Of a stretch of DNA of 64,000 nucleotides, positions 1 through 9,696 are shown piece by piece. The stretch spans positions 4,030,001 to 4,094,000 of the forward strand of contig NZ_CP044285.1 of NCBI RefSeq assembly GCF_008728635.1. The letters are read 5' to 3'. The notes beneath the pieces are model-generated. The model did no database searches. It was not told the origin of the DNA and saw only the letters and a program-made list of their open reading frames with translations. This DNA is from Hymenobacter baengnokdamensis (GTDB taxonomy: Bacteria; Bacteroidota; Bacteroidia; Cytophagales; Hymenobacteraceae). The number at the start of each line of letters is the position of its first letter. Positions within the stretch are counted from its first letter, which is position 1. The position numbers and the translations under genes were made by a program.

Positions 1-38
1 CACGCAAGCGCTTTACTACTTGATAATTCTTACCTGCA

Positions 39-3000
39 ATGACTACGCCCACCCTCTACCGGCCCGAGTTTGAGCACGACGCCTGCGGCACCGGGTTTCT
101 GACGTATATCGACGGGCGCAAGAGCCACCAGATTGTGGCCGACTCGCTGACCATGCTCGCCAATATGGAGCACCGGGGGGCCTGCGGCTGCGATTCCGAC
201 TCGGGCGACGGCGCGGGAATTCAAATTCAGCTGCCGCACTGGTTTTTGCTCGAAGAGTGCGTGGCCCACGGCATCCGGCTGCCCGAGCCGGGCAACTACG
301 GCGTGGGCATGGTCTTCTTTCCCAAAAAAGAGAAGCTGCGCGCCGCCAGCAAGCAGGTAATTGCGGAGGCCGCCCAGCGGCTGGGCATTCCGATACTTGG
401 CTACCGGCTGGTGCCGGTGCGCACGGCGGGCATCGGCGTCACGGCGCTGTCGGCCGAGCCAGCGATTGAGCAGCTGTTCTTGGGGCAGCCGGTAGGGCTA
501 GCCACCGACGCAGACTTTGAGCGCAAGCTTTACGTGCTGCGCCGACTGGTTATCAAGTCATTGAATGAGCAGCTGCCGGCGGCGCTCGACGACTTCTACT
601 TCGCCTCGCTTTCGTGCCGCACCATCGTGTACAAGGGCCAGCTGACGACTTTCCAGGTCGGCATGTACTTCCCCGACCTCAGCGACGAGCGCGTGACCTC
701 GGCGTTCGGGCTGGTGCACTCGCGCTTCTCCACCAACACCATGCCCTCGTGGCGACTGGCCCAGCCGTTTCGCTACCTGGCGCACAACGGCGAGATAAAC
801 ACGCTGCGCGGTAACCTGAACTGGTTTTTTGCGGGCCTGCCCAACTACACATCGCCCTACTTCTCGGCCGAAGAGATGGAGATGCTGCTGCCGGTTATCG
901 ACCCGTGGCAGTCGGACTCCGCCTGCCTGGACAACATAGTGGAGTTACTATATCATTGCGGCCGGTCGCTGCCGCACGTGATGATGATGCTGGTGCCCGA
1001 AGCCTGGGACGGCAACGAGCAGATGGACCCGCTCAAAAAGGCATTCTACGAGTTTCACGCCACCTTTATGGCCCCCTGGGATGGCCCGGCAGCGCTTAAT
1101 TTCACGGACGGCACCCTGGTAGGCGCGATGCTCGACCGCAACGGGTTGCGGCCGTTGCGCTACGCCATCATCAACGACGGGCGCGTGCTGGTAGCCTCCG
1201 AGGCCGGCGTGCTGCCGCTGCCGCCCGCAAGCATTATCAAGAAAGGCCGCCTGCAGCCGGGTAAGATGTTTGTGGTCGACACCAGGGCCGGCCGGATTCT
1301 GACCGACCGCGAAATCAAGGCCCAGGCCGCTGGCCAGCAGCACTATGGCACCTGGCTCGAAAACTACCAGATTCGGCTCGAAGACCTGGCCGAGCCGCGC
1401 CAGGTATTTACCGACCTGGGCGCGGAGGCCGTCAGGAAATACCAGCAGGTATTCGGCTACACCCGCGAGGACGTGGAAACCGTGCTCACCCCGATGGCGC
1501 TGGAGGGCAAGGAGCCCATCGGCTCGATGGGCGTGGACGTGCCCCTGGCCGTGCTATCCGACCAGCCGCAGCACCTGAGCAGCTACTTCAAGCAGTTTTT
1601 TGCCCAGGTTACCAATCCGCCCATCGACCCCATTCGCGAGCGGCTGGTGATGAGCCTGGCCACTTTCATCGGCAACAACGGCAATATCCTGGACGAAAAC
1701 CAGCTGCACTGCCACTGCGTGGCGGCCAGGCAGCCGGTGCTCACCAATCTGGAGCTGGAGAAGCTGCGCAGCATCGACACCGGCTCGTTTCACGCCAAAA
1801 CGCTGCAGACCTACTTCCAGGCCGATGGCAAGCCGGGGGCGCTGCAACGCGGCCTCGAACGCCTGTGCCGCTACGCGGAAGACGCGGTGAACGACGGCTT
1901 CGAGGTATTGATTCTCTCCGACCGGGCCATGGACTCGGAACACGCGCCGATGCCGGCGCTGCTGGCGGTGTCGGCGGTGCATCACCACCTTATCCGGCGC
2001 GGAATGCGCGGCTCGGTGGGCCTGGTAGTGGAGGCCGGCGACGTGTGGGAGGTCCACCATTTTGCCTGCCTGCTGGCATTTGGAGCCACGGCAATTAACC
2101 CCTATCTGGCCCTGTCCACGATTCAGACGCGCCACGCGGCGGGTCAGCTGGGCCCCAATCTGGCCCTCGATAAATTAGCCTACAACTATATTAAGGCCGT
2201 GTGCGACGGCCTGCTGAAGATTTTCTCGAAGATGGGCATCTCGACCCTGCAATCGTACCACGGCGCGCAGGTATTTGAGATTCTGGGGCTTAATCAGCAC
2301 GTAGTAGACCAGTATTTTACCGGCGCCGTAACGCGCATCGAAGGGCTGGGGCTGGATGAGATTGCCAAAGAAACCTTATACAAGCACTTCCACGGCTTCC
2401 GGCAGGAAAGCACCGTCGGCCCCGAGCTGCTGGCCACGGGCGGCGTGTACCAGTGGCGGCGCACCGGCGAGGCCCACATGTTTGACCCCGAAACGGTGCA
2501 TCTGCTCCAGCACGCCACCCGCACCGGCAACTACCAGACGTACAAAAAGTATGCGCAGCTGCTCAACGAGCACCCCAACCAGCTGTTCACCATTCGGGGG
2601 CTGCTGGGCTTTGCCCGGCACCGGCCCAGCATTGCGCTGGCAGAAGTGGAGCCGGCCGAGGTCATTATGAAGCGCTTTGCCACGGGCGCGATGTCGTTCG
2701 GCTCCATCTCGCACGAGGCGCACAGCACGCTGGCCATTGCCATGAACCGCATCGGCGGCAAGAGCAATACCGGCGAAGGTGGCGAAGACCCGCTGCGCTA
2801 CGAGCAGCTGCCCAACGGCGACTCCATGCGCTCGGCCATCAAGCAGATTGCTTCGGCGCGCTTCGGCGTCACGGCGCACTACCTGACCAATGCCGACGAG
2901 CTGCAAATCAAGATGGCCCAGGGCGCCAAGCCCGGCGAGGGCGGCCAGCTGCCGGGCCATAAAGTAGACGCCTGGATTGCCAAAGTGCGCCACGCCACGC

Positions 3001-4544
3001 CCGGCGTGGGCCTGATTTCGCCGCCCCCGCACCACGACATTTATTCTATCGAAGACCTGGCGCAGCTGATTTTCGACCTGAAAAATGCCAACCGCGCCGC
3101 CCGCATCAACGTGAAGCTGGTGAGCAAGGCGGGCGTAGGCACCATCGCGGCGGGCGTGGCCAAGGCCCACGCCGACGTCATTCTCATCTCGGGCTACGAC
3201 GGTGGCACGGGCGCCTCGCCGCTCAGCAGTATTCGTCACGCTGGCTTGCCCTGGGAGCTGGGCCTGGCCGAAGCGCAGCAGACGCTGCTGCGCAGCCAGC
3301 TCCGCAGCCGGGTGGTGCTGCAAGCCGACGGCCAGCTGAAAACCGGGCGCGACCTGGCCGTGGCCGCCCTGCTGGGCGCTGAGGAATGGGGCGTGGCCAC
3401 GGCCGCCCTGGTGGCCGGTGGCTGTGTGATGATGCGCAAATGCCACCTCAATACCTGCCCGGTGGGCGTGGCCACCCAGGACCCCGAGCTGCGTAAGCTG
3501 TTCAGCGGCCAGCCCGAGCACATCGTCAACCTCTTCCGCTTTTTGGCCGAGGAGCTGCGCGAAATCATGGCCGGGCTGGGCTTTCGCACCGTGAACGAGA
3601 TGGTGGGCCGCAGCGAGTTCCTGAAAGTAAACCCCGAAGCCGGCCACTGGAAAGCCCGGCTCATCGACCTCGACGCGGTGCTGACGCCCGCCCCGAACCC
3701 CTCGGGCGGCACTTTGTATAATAGCGAAAGCCAGGACCACGGCATCGCCGAGGTGCTCGACTGGCAGCTCCTCGAACACGCCCGGCCCGCGCTGGAGCGC
3801 CAGGAAGTGGTAACGGCCGAGTTTGCGGTCAGGAACACCAACCGCACCATCGGCACGCTGCTCTCCAACGAAATTGCCAAGCGCTACCACTCGGCCGGTC
3901 TGCCCGCTGATACCATTCGCTACAAGTTCACCGGCTCGGCCGGGCAGAGCTTCGGGGCTTTTTCGGCCAGCGGCCTCACCTTCAAGCTCGAAGGCGAAGC
4001 CAACGACTACGTAGGCAAGGGCCTGAGCGGCGCGCGGCTAGCCATCTTCCCGCCCGCTACCAGCACCTTTACCCCCGAGAATAACATCCTCATCGGCAAC
4101 GTGGCGCTCTACGGCGCCACCTCGGGCGAACTCTACGTGCGCGGCAAGGCGGGCGAGCGCTTCGCGGTGCGCAATTCAGGTGCCACGGCGGTAGTCGAGG
4201 GTGTGGGCGACCACGGCTGCGAGTACATGACCGGCGGCCGCGTGCTGGTGCTGGGCCGCACGGGCCGCAACTTCGCCGCCGGCATGAGCGGCGGCCTGGC
4301 CTGGGTGTATGACCCCGCCGGCCAGTTCCCTGTGAACTGCAACCCCGAAATGGTAGCCCTCGAAGGCTTGACCGAAACGGATGAGGCGGAGATTCAGGTG
4401 CTTCTCCAGCAGCACCACGAGCTGACGGGCAGCCACCTGGCTAACTTCCTGCTGGGCAACTGGGACGAGGAAGCGGGGCGCTTCGTGAAGGTGTTCCCGT
4501 TGGAGTACAAGCGGGTGCTGGAGAAGGCGGTGAAGGTGGGGTAA
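39..4544 (+). CDS. gltB: Glutamate synthase (NADPH), large subunit
   Basis: The alpha subunit makes two glutamates from glutamine and 2-oxoglutarate in ammonia assimilation, in the cytoplasm. The 1501-residue length is normal for the family. The order is an N-terminal class II glutamine amidotransferase whose nucleophile is Cys16 (DACGTGF, exposed after removal of a short propeptide), a central domain, the FMN-binding synthase domain (about 850-1200) and a C-terminal beta-helix (about 1260-1480, GQSFGAF). The 3Fe-4S cluster cysteines are visible as C1129, C1135 and C1140 (GGCVMMRKCHLNTCPVG). The partner gltD lies downstream, but a DUF559 gene separates the two. The start gives the normal propeptide length before Cys16. 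Confidence 0.97.
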   Translation: MTTPTLYRPEFEHDACGTGFLTYIDGRKSHQIVADSLTMLANMEHRGACGCDSDSGDGAGIQIQLPHWFLLEECVAHGIRLPEPGNYGVGMVFFPKKEKLRAASKQVIAEAAQRLGIPILGYRLVPVRTAGIGVTALSAEPAIEQLFLGQPVGLATDADFERKLYVLRRLVIKSLNEQLPAALDDFYFASLSCRTIVYKGQLTTFQVGMYFPDLSDERVTSAFGLVHSRFSTNTMPSWRLAQPFRYLAHNGEINTLRGNLNWFFAGLPNYTSPYFSAEEMEMLLPVIDPWQSDSACLDNIVELLYHCGRSLPHVMMMLVPEAWDGNEQMDPLKKAFYEFHATFMAPWDGPAALNFTDGTLVGAMLDRNGLRPLRYAIINDGRVLVASEAGVLPLPPASIIKKGRLQPGKMFVVDTRAGRILTDREIKAQAAGQQHYGTWLENYQIRLEDLAEPRQVFTDLGAEAVRKYQQVFGYTREDVETVLTPMALEGKEPIGSMGVDVPLAVLSDQPQHLSSYFKQFFAQVTNPPIDPIRERLVMSLATFIGNNGNILDENQLHCHCVAARQPVLTNLELEKLRSIDTGSFHAKTLQTYFQADGKPGALQRGLERLCRYAEDAVNDGFEVLILSDRAMDSEHAPMPALLAVSAVHHHLIRRGMRGSVGLVVEAGDVWEVHHFACLLAFGATAINPYLALSTIQTRHAAGQLGPNLALDKLAYNYIKAVCDGLLKIFSKMGISTLQSYHGAQVFEILGLNQHVVDQYFTGAVTRIEGLGLDEIAKETLYKHFHGFRQESTVGPELLATGGVYQWRRTGEAHMFDPETVHLLQHATRTGNYQTYKKYAQLLNEHPNQLFTIRGLLGFARHRPSIALAEVEPAEVIMKRFATGAMSFGSISHEAHSTLAIAMNRIGGKSNTGEGGEDPLRYEQLPNGDSMRSAIKQIASARFGVTAHYLTNADELQIKMAQGAKPGEGGQLPGHKVDAWIAKVRHATPGVGLISPPPHHDIYSIEDLAQLIFDLKNANRAARINVKLVSKAGVGTIAAGVAKAHADVILISGYDGGTGASPLSSIRHAGLPWELGLAEAQQTLLRSQLRSRVVLQADGQLKTGRDLAVAALLGAEEWGVATAALVAGGCVMMRKCHLNTCPVGVATQDPELRKLFSGQPEHIVNLFRFLAEELREIMAGLGFRTVNEMVGRSEFLKVNPEAGHWKARLIDLDAVLTPAPNPSGGTLYNSESQDHGIAEVLDWQLLEHARPALERQEVVTAEFAVRNTNRTIGTLLSNEIAKRYHSAGLPADTIRYKFTGSAGQSFGAFSASGLTFKLEGEANDYVGKGLSGARLAIFPPATSTFTPENNILIGNVALYGATSGELYVRGKAGERFAVRNSGATAVVEGVGDHGCEYMTGGRVLVLGRTGRNFAAGMSGGLAWVYDPAGQFPVNCNPEMVALEGLTETDEAEIQVLLQQHHELTGSHLANFLLGNWDEEAGRFVKVFPLEYKRVLEKAVKVG

Positions 4545-4590
4545 GGTCGTTCAGGCGGGCGCCTCAACATCTACCCTAAATTCTACCTAA

Positions 4591-4989
4591 ATGAATCCCA
4601 CGGAACCCTTTTTACCCCAAGACAAAGTCTTCACTGCCGATAAAAAGCAGTATGGCAAACTCGAACTAAAAGCGCGGGCTCGCGGAATGCGCCACGAACC
4701 CACTCCTGCTGAGGCCAAGCTTTGGGAGCATCTCCGAGGCGGCCAGTTGGGCGTAAAATTTCGTCGTCAGCACAGCATTGACCGCTACATCGCGGATTTT
4801 ACATACCTCTCTCACAAGTTAATAATAGAGCTGGATGGCAACGGTCACTCAGAACCTGACCAAGCAGATTATGACCGCGGGCGTTCAGCCTTGCTAGCCG
4901 AACTAGGCTACCGCATCCTAAGATTTCCAAATGAGCAGGTCCTCAGTCAAATAGAGGCAATACTAGCCATAATTAAAGCCAGTCTATAA
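4591..4989 (+). CDS. DUF559 (Vsr/PD-(D/E)XK-like) endonuclease-domain protein
   Basis: A 132-residue protein of the DUF559 family, which resembles very-short-patch-repair and restriction endonucleases. The hallmark block is present: TPAEAKLWEHLR (about 37-48), VKFRRQHSI (55-63), YIADF (66-70), then IIELDG (about 78-83) and a C-terminal RILRFPNEQV. The Asp in IADF and the Glu in ELDG fit a PD-(D/E)XK core. No activity has been shown for most members. It starts 46 bp after gltB and ends 100 bp before gltD, so it splits the usual gltBD pair and is probably co-transcribed with them. Its codon use is more AT-rich than that of its neighbours (CTA, AAA and ATA codons), which suggests later insertion. 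Confidence 0.85.
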   Translation: MNPTEPFLPQDKVFTADKKQYGKLELKARARGMRHEPTPAEAKLWEHLRGGQLGVKFRRQHSIDRYIADFTYLSHKLIIELDGNGHSEPDQADYDRGRSALLAELGYRILRFPNEQVLSQIEAILAIIKASL

Positions 4990-5089
4990 AAACTCATCAG
5001 CCAGCTCCAAAGTCGCCCGGCTCCCCTTCTTCTTTTCGGAAAGGGGGCCAGGGCTGAGGCGCCACGCCAGCACAAAAAACCAACTACCA

Positions 5090-6559
5090 ATGGGCAACAT
5101 CACCGGCTTCAAAGAATACCCGCGCACCGCGCCGCCCAAAGCGGCCCCGACTGAGCGCGTGGCGCACTACCAGGAATTCATCGGCCTCTACCCCGAGCCG
5201 GAGCTGCACCAGCAGGCGGCGCGCTGCATGAACTGCGGGGTGCCGTTTTGCCATTCGGGCTGCCCGTTGGGCAACATCATCCCCGAGTTCAACGAGGCGG
5301 TGTACCGGCAGGACTGGCGCGCGGCCTACGACATCCTCTCGGCCACCAACAATTTCCCTGAGTTTACGGGCCGCATCTGCCCTGCGCCCTGCGAGTCGGC
5401 CTGCGTGCTGAGCATCCACAGCGCGCCGGTGGCGATTGAGGAAATCGAGAAGCACATCATCGAAATTGCTTTCGAGAAAGGCTACGTGCAGCCCACCGCG
5501 CCGGTGCTCAAAACCGGCAAAACGGTGGCCGTCGTGGGCTCCGGTCCGGCCGGGCTGGCCGTGGCGGCGCAGCTCACCGAAGCCGGCCACACCGTTACGG
5601 TGTTTGAGCGCGACCCGCATCCCGGCGGCCTGTTGCGCTACGGCGTGCCCGATTTCAAGCTCGAAAAATGGGTGATTGAGCGCCGCATCCAGCTGCTCGA
5701 AGCAGCCGGCGTGACCTTCCGCTGCCAGGTCGAAATCGGCCGCGACCTCCCGGCCGACGCGCTGCGGCAGGGCTTCGACGCGGTGGTGCTAGCGGGTGGC
5801 GCCTCGGCCCCGCGCCCGCTCGACCTTCCCGGCCGCGACTTAAAAGGCATCCACTACGCCATGGAGTACCTGACGCAGCAAAACCGCCGCGTGAGCAACA
5901 CGCCCCTGGACAGCGAGCACATTCTGGCCGATGGCCTCGACGTGGTGGTAGTCGGCAGCGGCGACACGGGCTCCGACTGCGTGGGCACCGCCAACCGCCA
6001 GCAGGCCAGGTCAGTAGCGCAGTTTGCCATGATGCACCAGCCCGGCGAGGAGCGCCCGGCCCACACGCCCTGGCCGCTCTACCCCACCATTTTTCGCACC
6101 AGCAGCTCGCACGAGGAAGGCTGCCAGCGCTACTGGGGCGTGAATACCAAAGCTTACCTGGGCGACTCAACCGGCTCTGTGCGCGCCCTGCTGGTAAGCG
6201 ACGTAACCTGGGAAACCGACGAGCTGGGCCGCCGCATCCGCTTCGAGGAAGTTCCTGGCTCCGACCGCGAAATCCCCTGCCAGCTGGTGCTGCTGGCCCT
6301 GGGCTTTACCGGCTCGGCCAACGCCGACCTGCTCAACCAGCTCGGGGTGACACTCGATGAGCGCGGCAACGTGCACGCCCCCGAAACCACCTACCACACC
6401 AACCTGCCCGGCGTATTCGTGGCCGGCGACATGCGCCGCGGCCAGTCGCTGGTCGTCTGGGCCATCTCGGAAGGCCGCGAAGCGGCACGGCAGGTTGATA
6501 TGTTTTTGATGGGCAAGACGAACCTGCCGAGCAAGAACGTGGTGGGGATGTTTGGGTGA
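5090..6559 (+). CDS. gltD: Glutamate synthase, small subunit (FAD/NADPH)
   Basis: The beta subunit of 489 residues passes electrons from NADPH through FAD and two 4Fe-4S clusters to GltB. The N-terminal cysteines are clear: C46, C49, C54 and C58 ([13 protein letters not shown]), then C97, C101 and C105 (CPAPCESAC). The FAD dinucleotide fold is at 147-160 ([15 protein letters not shown]) and the NADPH fold follows near residue 286 ([10 protein letters not shown]). The C-terminal [16 protein letters not shown] block is typical of this flavoprotein family. It belongs functionally with gltB. The intervening DUF559 gene and the 100-bp gap do not contain an obvious terminator with a T tract. Confidence 0.97.
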   Translation: MGNITGFKEYPRTAPPKAAPTERVAHYQEFIGLYPEPELHQQAARCMNCGVPFCHSGCPLGNIIPEFNEAVYRQDWRAAYDILSATNNFPEFTGRICPAPCESACVLSIHSAPVAIEEIEKHIIEIAFEKGYVQPTAPVLKTGKTVAVVGSGPAGLAVAAQLTEAGHTVTVFERDPHPGGLLRYGVPDFKLEKWVIERRIQLLEAAGVTFRCQVEIGRDLPADALRQGFDAVVLAGGASAPRPLDLPGRDLKGIHYAMEYLTQQNRRVSNTPLDSEHILADGLDVVVVGSGDTGSDCVGTANRQQARSVAQFAMMHQPGEERPAHTPWPLYPTIFRTSSSHEEGCQRYWGVNTKAYLGDSTGSVRALLVSDVTWETDELGRRIRFEEVPGSDREIPCQLVLLALGFTGSANADLLNQLGVTLDERGNVHAPETTYHTNLPGVFVAGDMRRGQSLVVWAISEGREAARQVDMFLMGKTNLPSKNVVGMFG

Positions 6560-6651
6560 GAGTTTTGAAAGTAGAGGAAAAGCAGAAGCCTGGGAAGCCA
6601 TTACCTCCCAGCCTTCTGCTTTTCTTAGTCGAAAAGGTTAGGATAATTAAC

Positions 6652-7059
6652 TCATTTCGAGCCCGCCACCTTTACTGAGCCCTTGCACATATCGCCCTCT
6701 GGGATGCCGGTGAGCCATACGCGCAGCTGCCTGGTGCGGGCTTTGGTGAGTTCTTCGAGGCCGTTGGAGTAGCACACGGGAAAGAAACTGCCGTATTCGA
6801 CCAACGAATTGGCGGCGGGGTAGCGGGCTTTCATCTCGGCATCGCGAAACTGTATCCAGCGCTGCTGGGCGGCTTTCAGGCTTTGCAGGAAGACGGTTTT
6901 AGTGCGATAGTCTTTGAGAATCTGTTGGTAGGTGCGGTTTAGCTCCTGGTCGGCCTTGCGGTAGGCGGCATCGGCCTGTTGGTTCATTTGGGCCTGCGAC
7001 TGGCTGAAGCTGCGGATACTAAAGAGGTTGCACGACAGCAGTATCAGGATGGTTTTCAT
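6652..7059 (-). CDS. LprI-like (DUF1311) periplasmic protein
   Basis: A 135-residue protein with an N-terminal signal peptide (MKTILILLSCNLFS, cleavage near SFSQ). The mature part carries the DUF1311/LprI pattern: ADQELNRTYQQIL, then LKAAQQRWIQFRDAEM (about 62-77). Mycobacterial LprI is a lysozyme inhibitor, but most family members are uncharacterised, so that role is only a family hint. The two cysteines of the mature part (FFPVCYSN and GDMCKGS) could form a disulfide in the periplasm. It lies 44 bp downstream of the PAP2 phosphatase gene on the same strand and may be transcribed with it. Confidence 0.8.
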   Translation of the reverse strand: MKTILILLSCNLFSIRSFSQSQAQMNQQADAAYRKADQELNRTYQQILKDYRTKTVFLQSLKAAQQRWIQFRDAEMKARYPAANSLVEYGSFFPVCYSNGLEELTKARTRQLRVWLTGIPEGDMCKGSVKVAGSK

Positions 7060-7103
7060 ACTTCAGAAGATGGCTTTGGGATTTTCTATATCGCCGGCAA
7101 GCC

Positions 7104-7934
7104 CTATAGCTGCTTGCTCAATAGCACGCCACTGTAAGAATACCCATTCACATTGACACCTTGCAGCGGCATCATGGAGATGCCCCGGCGGCCGGCCACT
7201 TTGTGCAGCTGCGGCACTACCACGCCCATCGTAGCCCCCACGGTGTAGCCCACGATATTATCGGAGAGAAAGTGCTTGCCGGCCTCGATGCGGGTATAGG
7301 CCACCACTGCTGGCAGCAACGCCGCGCCGGCCCACACGTAGGGCTGGGCGCGTGAGTCGGGGTTGAAATCGTGAAATACTTTGGCCACGAAGAAAGTAGC
7401 GGCGGCGGTGTGCGCCGTGTGGCCGGCAAAAAACGCATTGGTAGCAATGTGGCCGTTGCGCAGGTCGCCTCCCTCGGGGCCGTAGAGGTAAGGCCGGTAG
7501 CGCGGAAAGTTGCCGATAGCCGTGGCGAAAAGCGCATCGGCCGCAGCCAGCGATTCAATATAGAGCACCGCCACTTGCCCGTAGCGGCTGCGCGCGGCTG
7601 GGTTGAGAGCCAGCAGGCCGGGCGCGATGACCAGCGTAGGATAGCAGAGCAAATCGCCGGCCGTCTGAAAACCGGTGCTGTAGTAGCCGGCCGAGAAGCG
7701 GTCGAAGGCTGGAATATCGTTCTTGTTGAGCGTAGCCAGCTCGGCATTGGTAAGGCCACTGCGCTGCTGCGAGCGGTACAAGCCAAAGGCGCTCACGGCC
7801 GCTTCGCCCACCATTACGGGACCGTCGACGGCAAAGCGGGTGTGGTAGGGCGAGGGTGCTTGCTGGGCGCTGGCTGGCTGGGCAGCAGCCAGGCTCAACG
7901 TACCGGCTAGAATCGGGGCGAAAAGGTGCTTCAT
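7104..7934 (-). CDS. PAP2-family phosphatase (membrane/periplasmic)
   Basis: A 276-residue protein when started at the ATG at 7934, which gives a clean signal peptide (MKHLFAPILAGTLSLAAA, cut near SAQQ). An ATG eight codons upstream is possible but puts extra residues before the signal. The PAP2 histidines are recognisable: AFFAGHTAHTA corresponds to the PSGH motif, and TRIEAGKHFLSDNIVGY to the SR-x5-H-x3-D motif. Relatives dephosphorylate undecaprenyl pyrophosphate or phospholipids such as phosphatidic acid. The substrate here cannot be told. The first family motif (KxxxxxxRP) is weak, perhaps the YRPYLYGPEGG region, and is degenerate. Confidence 0.85.
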   Translation of the reverse strand: MKHLFAPILAGTLSLAAAQPASAQQAPSPYHTRFAVDGPVMVGEAAVSAFGLYRSQQRSGLTNAELATLNKNDIPAFDRFSAGYYSTGFQTAGDLLCYPTLVIAPGLLALNPAARSRYGQVAVLYIESLAAADALFATAIGNFPRYRPYLYGPEGGDLRNGHIATNAFFAGHTAHTAAATFFVAKVFHDFNPDSRAQPYVWAGAALLPAVVAYTRIEAGKHFLSDNIVGYTVGATMGVVVPQLHKVAGRRGISMMPLQGVNVNGYSYSGVLLSKQL

Positions 7935-8090
7935 AGGGAACGAAAGAAAGCTGCTCAAACGCAGGGAACCGGGCTAGGGTTAAGCCGGCAATGGCGTCAG
8001 TAAATGCACAGAATGTCAGCCTATTTTCTTCAGATTTCGATATTCTGGCTTGCTATCCATCTTCTGCTTGAGAATGAGCGTAGTCAAGCC

Positions 8091-8948
8091 TTAGTACTTG
8101 CGCGCCAGAGGGCTGAAACCCAGCAGCTCTTCCTCGGCCAGTGCGGCCGCTACGGCCTGGTAAACCGGCTCCAGGTCGTGCCGCGAAAAGCCCAGGGCCC
8201 GCACCAGCACTACGTTTTCGCGGGCCTGCGTTACGGCCACCACGTAGGGCCGGCCGGCCAGCTGGGCGTGCAGGGCCGTTTGGCCAGGGGGTGGCAGCCG
8301 ATGCAGCCCGGCGGCCAGCTTCCGGAAGTACAAGCCGGCCGGTGGCCCGACCAAGTATAGTGAAATTACACTATTATAGCTTCCTAACGTAGCCTGCGAG
8401 GTAGCCAAGTGCTCATCGGGGCGCAGGGCGAAGCGGTCGAGTAGTACCAAGCGGCCAGCTACGCTCACGCGCAGCTCAGTAGCAAAGGAGCTAAAGGCGA
8501 ATTTTTCGCCGGCATCGCTGCGGCCGGCGTGCCACCAGTCGGCCAGCAGCAGCGTAGCCTCAGCGGCGAGGTGCCAGTGCTGGGTCTGGTAGTAGCGGCT
8601 GGCGGCCTGGGGCACCAATGGGTCGGGCAGCACCACGGCCAACGCATGCTCAGCCAGGTGGCCTTCGGTATGCTGCTCGGCCTGGGCTCCATCTATCGAC
8701 TTGAACAGGCGCGTGTTGGCTTGGGTGGTAAGCAACAGCCGGGTGTTTTCTTCGCAACGCACCCGCAGCCGGATAGCATCGCCGGCCACCAGGCCACCGC
8801 CGTAGCTGGCCAGCACCGCATGGCAGCTGCCGCCGGGAGCGTGGGGATTGATGATTTTGAGCGGCTGAATGCTGCGGCTGGCCACCAGCCGCGACTGCTG
8901 CCGCACCTGGGCCACCCTTAGCTCACTCCACAGATGGTCGTCGGGCAT
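8091..8948 (-). CDS. ureD: Urease accessory protein UreD/UreH (orphan)
   Basis: A 285-residue UreD-family protein. UreD acts with UreF and UreG as the scaffold that delivers nickel to apo-urease. Family features are the early HAPGGSCHAVLASYGGGLVAGD block (about 35-57), where the double-glycine GGGLVAGD stretch is the hallmark, then LLLTTQANTRLFKS (about 70-83) and a central LADWWHAGRSDAGE stretch. No ureA, ureB, ureC, ureE, ureF or ureG gene lies in the window, so the urease cluster must be elsewhere or be absent. The small unknown gene upstream ends 59 bp before this start on the same strand. The family assignment is firm. Activity depends on whether a urease exists in the genome. Confidence 0.88.
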   Translation of the reverse strand: MPDDHLWSELRVAQVRQQSRLVASRSIQPLKIINPHAPGGSCHAVLASYGGGLVAGDAIRLRVRCEENTRLLLTTQANTRLFKSIDGAQAEQHTEGHLAEHALAVVLPDPLVPQAASRYYQTQHWHLAAEATLLLADWWHAGRSDAGEKFAFSSFATELRVSVAGRLVLLDRFALRPDEHLATSQATLGSYNSVISLYLVGPPAGLYFRKLAAGLHRLPPPGQTALHAQLAGRPYVVAVTQARENVVLVRALGFSRHDLEPVYQAVAAALAEEELLGFSPLARKY

Positions 8949-9007
8949 TGCCGGGAAATTGAGGTCGGCAAGATAGCCGTGGGGCCCGCAGTTTTTTCGT
9001 GGCGCAG

Positions 9008-9424
9008 CTACCGGTGCACTTTGCGCAGCTCTTCGGGCTCAAAGATGCGGGCCAGCTTGCGCTTGCGCTCTACCAGCTGGAAAGAGGCGCGGTCCTGGCT
9101 TTCGCTCCAGAAGATATCCGAAATCAAGCCCTGGTGCGGAGGCAGGCCGCCCTTCGGCTTCACTTCTTCTACCAGGTCGCCAAAGCCGAAAGGCGGCTTA
9201 TTGTAAAGCTCCTTAAACAGCTCGCCGCGCACCAGAAACTGCTGCTCATCATAGCGCAGGGTTATCCAGTCGCTGTCGGCATCGAGGTCGCTCACTTTCT
9301 CAAATACTTTACCCACTGGCTCTACTAGCTCAAAGGAGCGGCGATTGGCGGGGTGCAGGTAGCTGTAGCCATAGTCGGGCGACCAGGCATACAAACCAAA
9401 AACAACGGGACGGGGACGGGGCAT
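9008..9424 (-). CDS. Conserved small protein of unknown function
   Basis: A 138-residue soluble protein with no signal peptide or membrane segment. I do not recognise a characterised family. Visible features are a hydrophobic start (VVFGLYAWSPDYGYSYLHP), acidic stretches in the middle (SDLDADSDW) and a basic C-terminus (ERKRKLARIFEPEELRKVHR). Gene-like codon use and an ATG start support a real gene. It lies directly upstream of ureD on the same strand with a 59-bp gap, so the two may share a transcript, but that does not show a urease role. About 270 bp of non-coding DNA separates it from the divergent promoter of the T9SS genes. Confidence 0.65.
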   Translation of the reverse strand: MPRPRPVVFGLYAWSPDYGYSYLHPANRRSFELVEPVGKVFEKVSDLDADSDWITLRYDEQQFLVRGELFKELYNKPPFGFGDLVEEVKPKGGLPPHQGLISDIFWSESQDRASFQLVERKRKLARIFEPEELRKVHR

Positions 9425-9612
9425 AGCAGCAGAACAGCTTGGAGGTAGCGCAAATTTCCGGTCCGAGCACAGAATGGCTGGTGCGGGCAGCTCACTCTGT
9501 ACACGGATTTGGAAACTACTCTAGCTAACCCAAAAGACCCCTGCAAGTTGCTACGGCCGGCACGAATGAGGCTGTAGGGTACTGCGTTTTTATAAAATAT
9601 TATCGTTCATCT

Positions 9613-9642
9613 TTTGTTCATAAACAATAAGTCTTACATTTG
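9613..9642 (+). promoter_or_regulatory. Bacteroidota-type promoter (TTTG-N18-TACATTTG)
   Basis: A -33 box TTTG (9613-9616) and an exact -7 box TACATTTG (9635-9642) are separated by 18 bp. This matches the known Bacteroidota consensus TTTG-N19-TAnnTTTG. It lies in a strongly AT-rich stretch and would give a leader of about 50 nt to the ATG at 9697. This is the best promoter match I found in the window. Confidence 0.7.
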
Positions 9643-9696
9643 CTTTTTAATACATAAAACGTGCAATAAATTTTATACATAAATTTTAAGCTTTTC

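Noticed and set aside
2376..3890. A 504-codon open frame antisense to gltB
   Set aside because: It is a shadow of a highly conserved GC-rich gene. The residues show no family pattern, and gltB is intact in the opposite strand.
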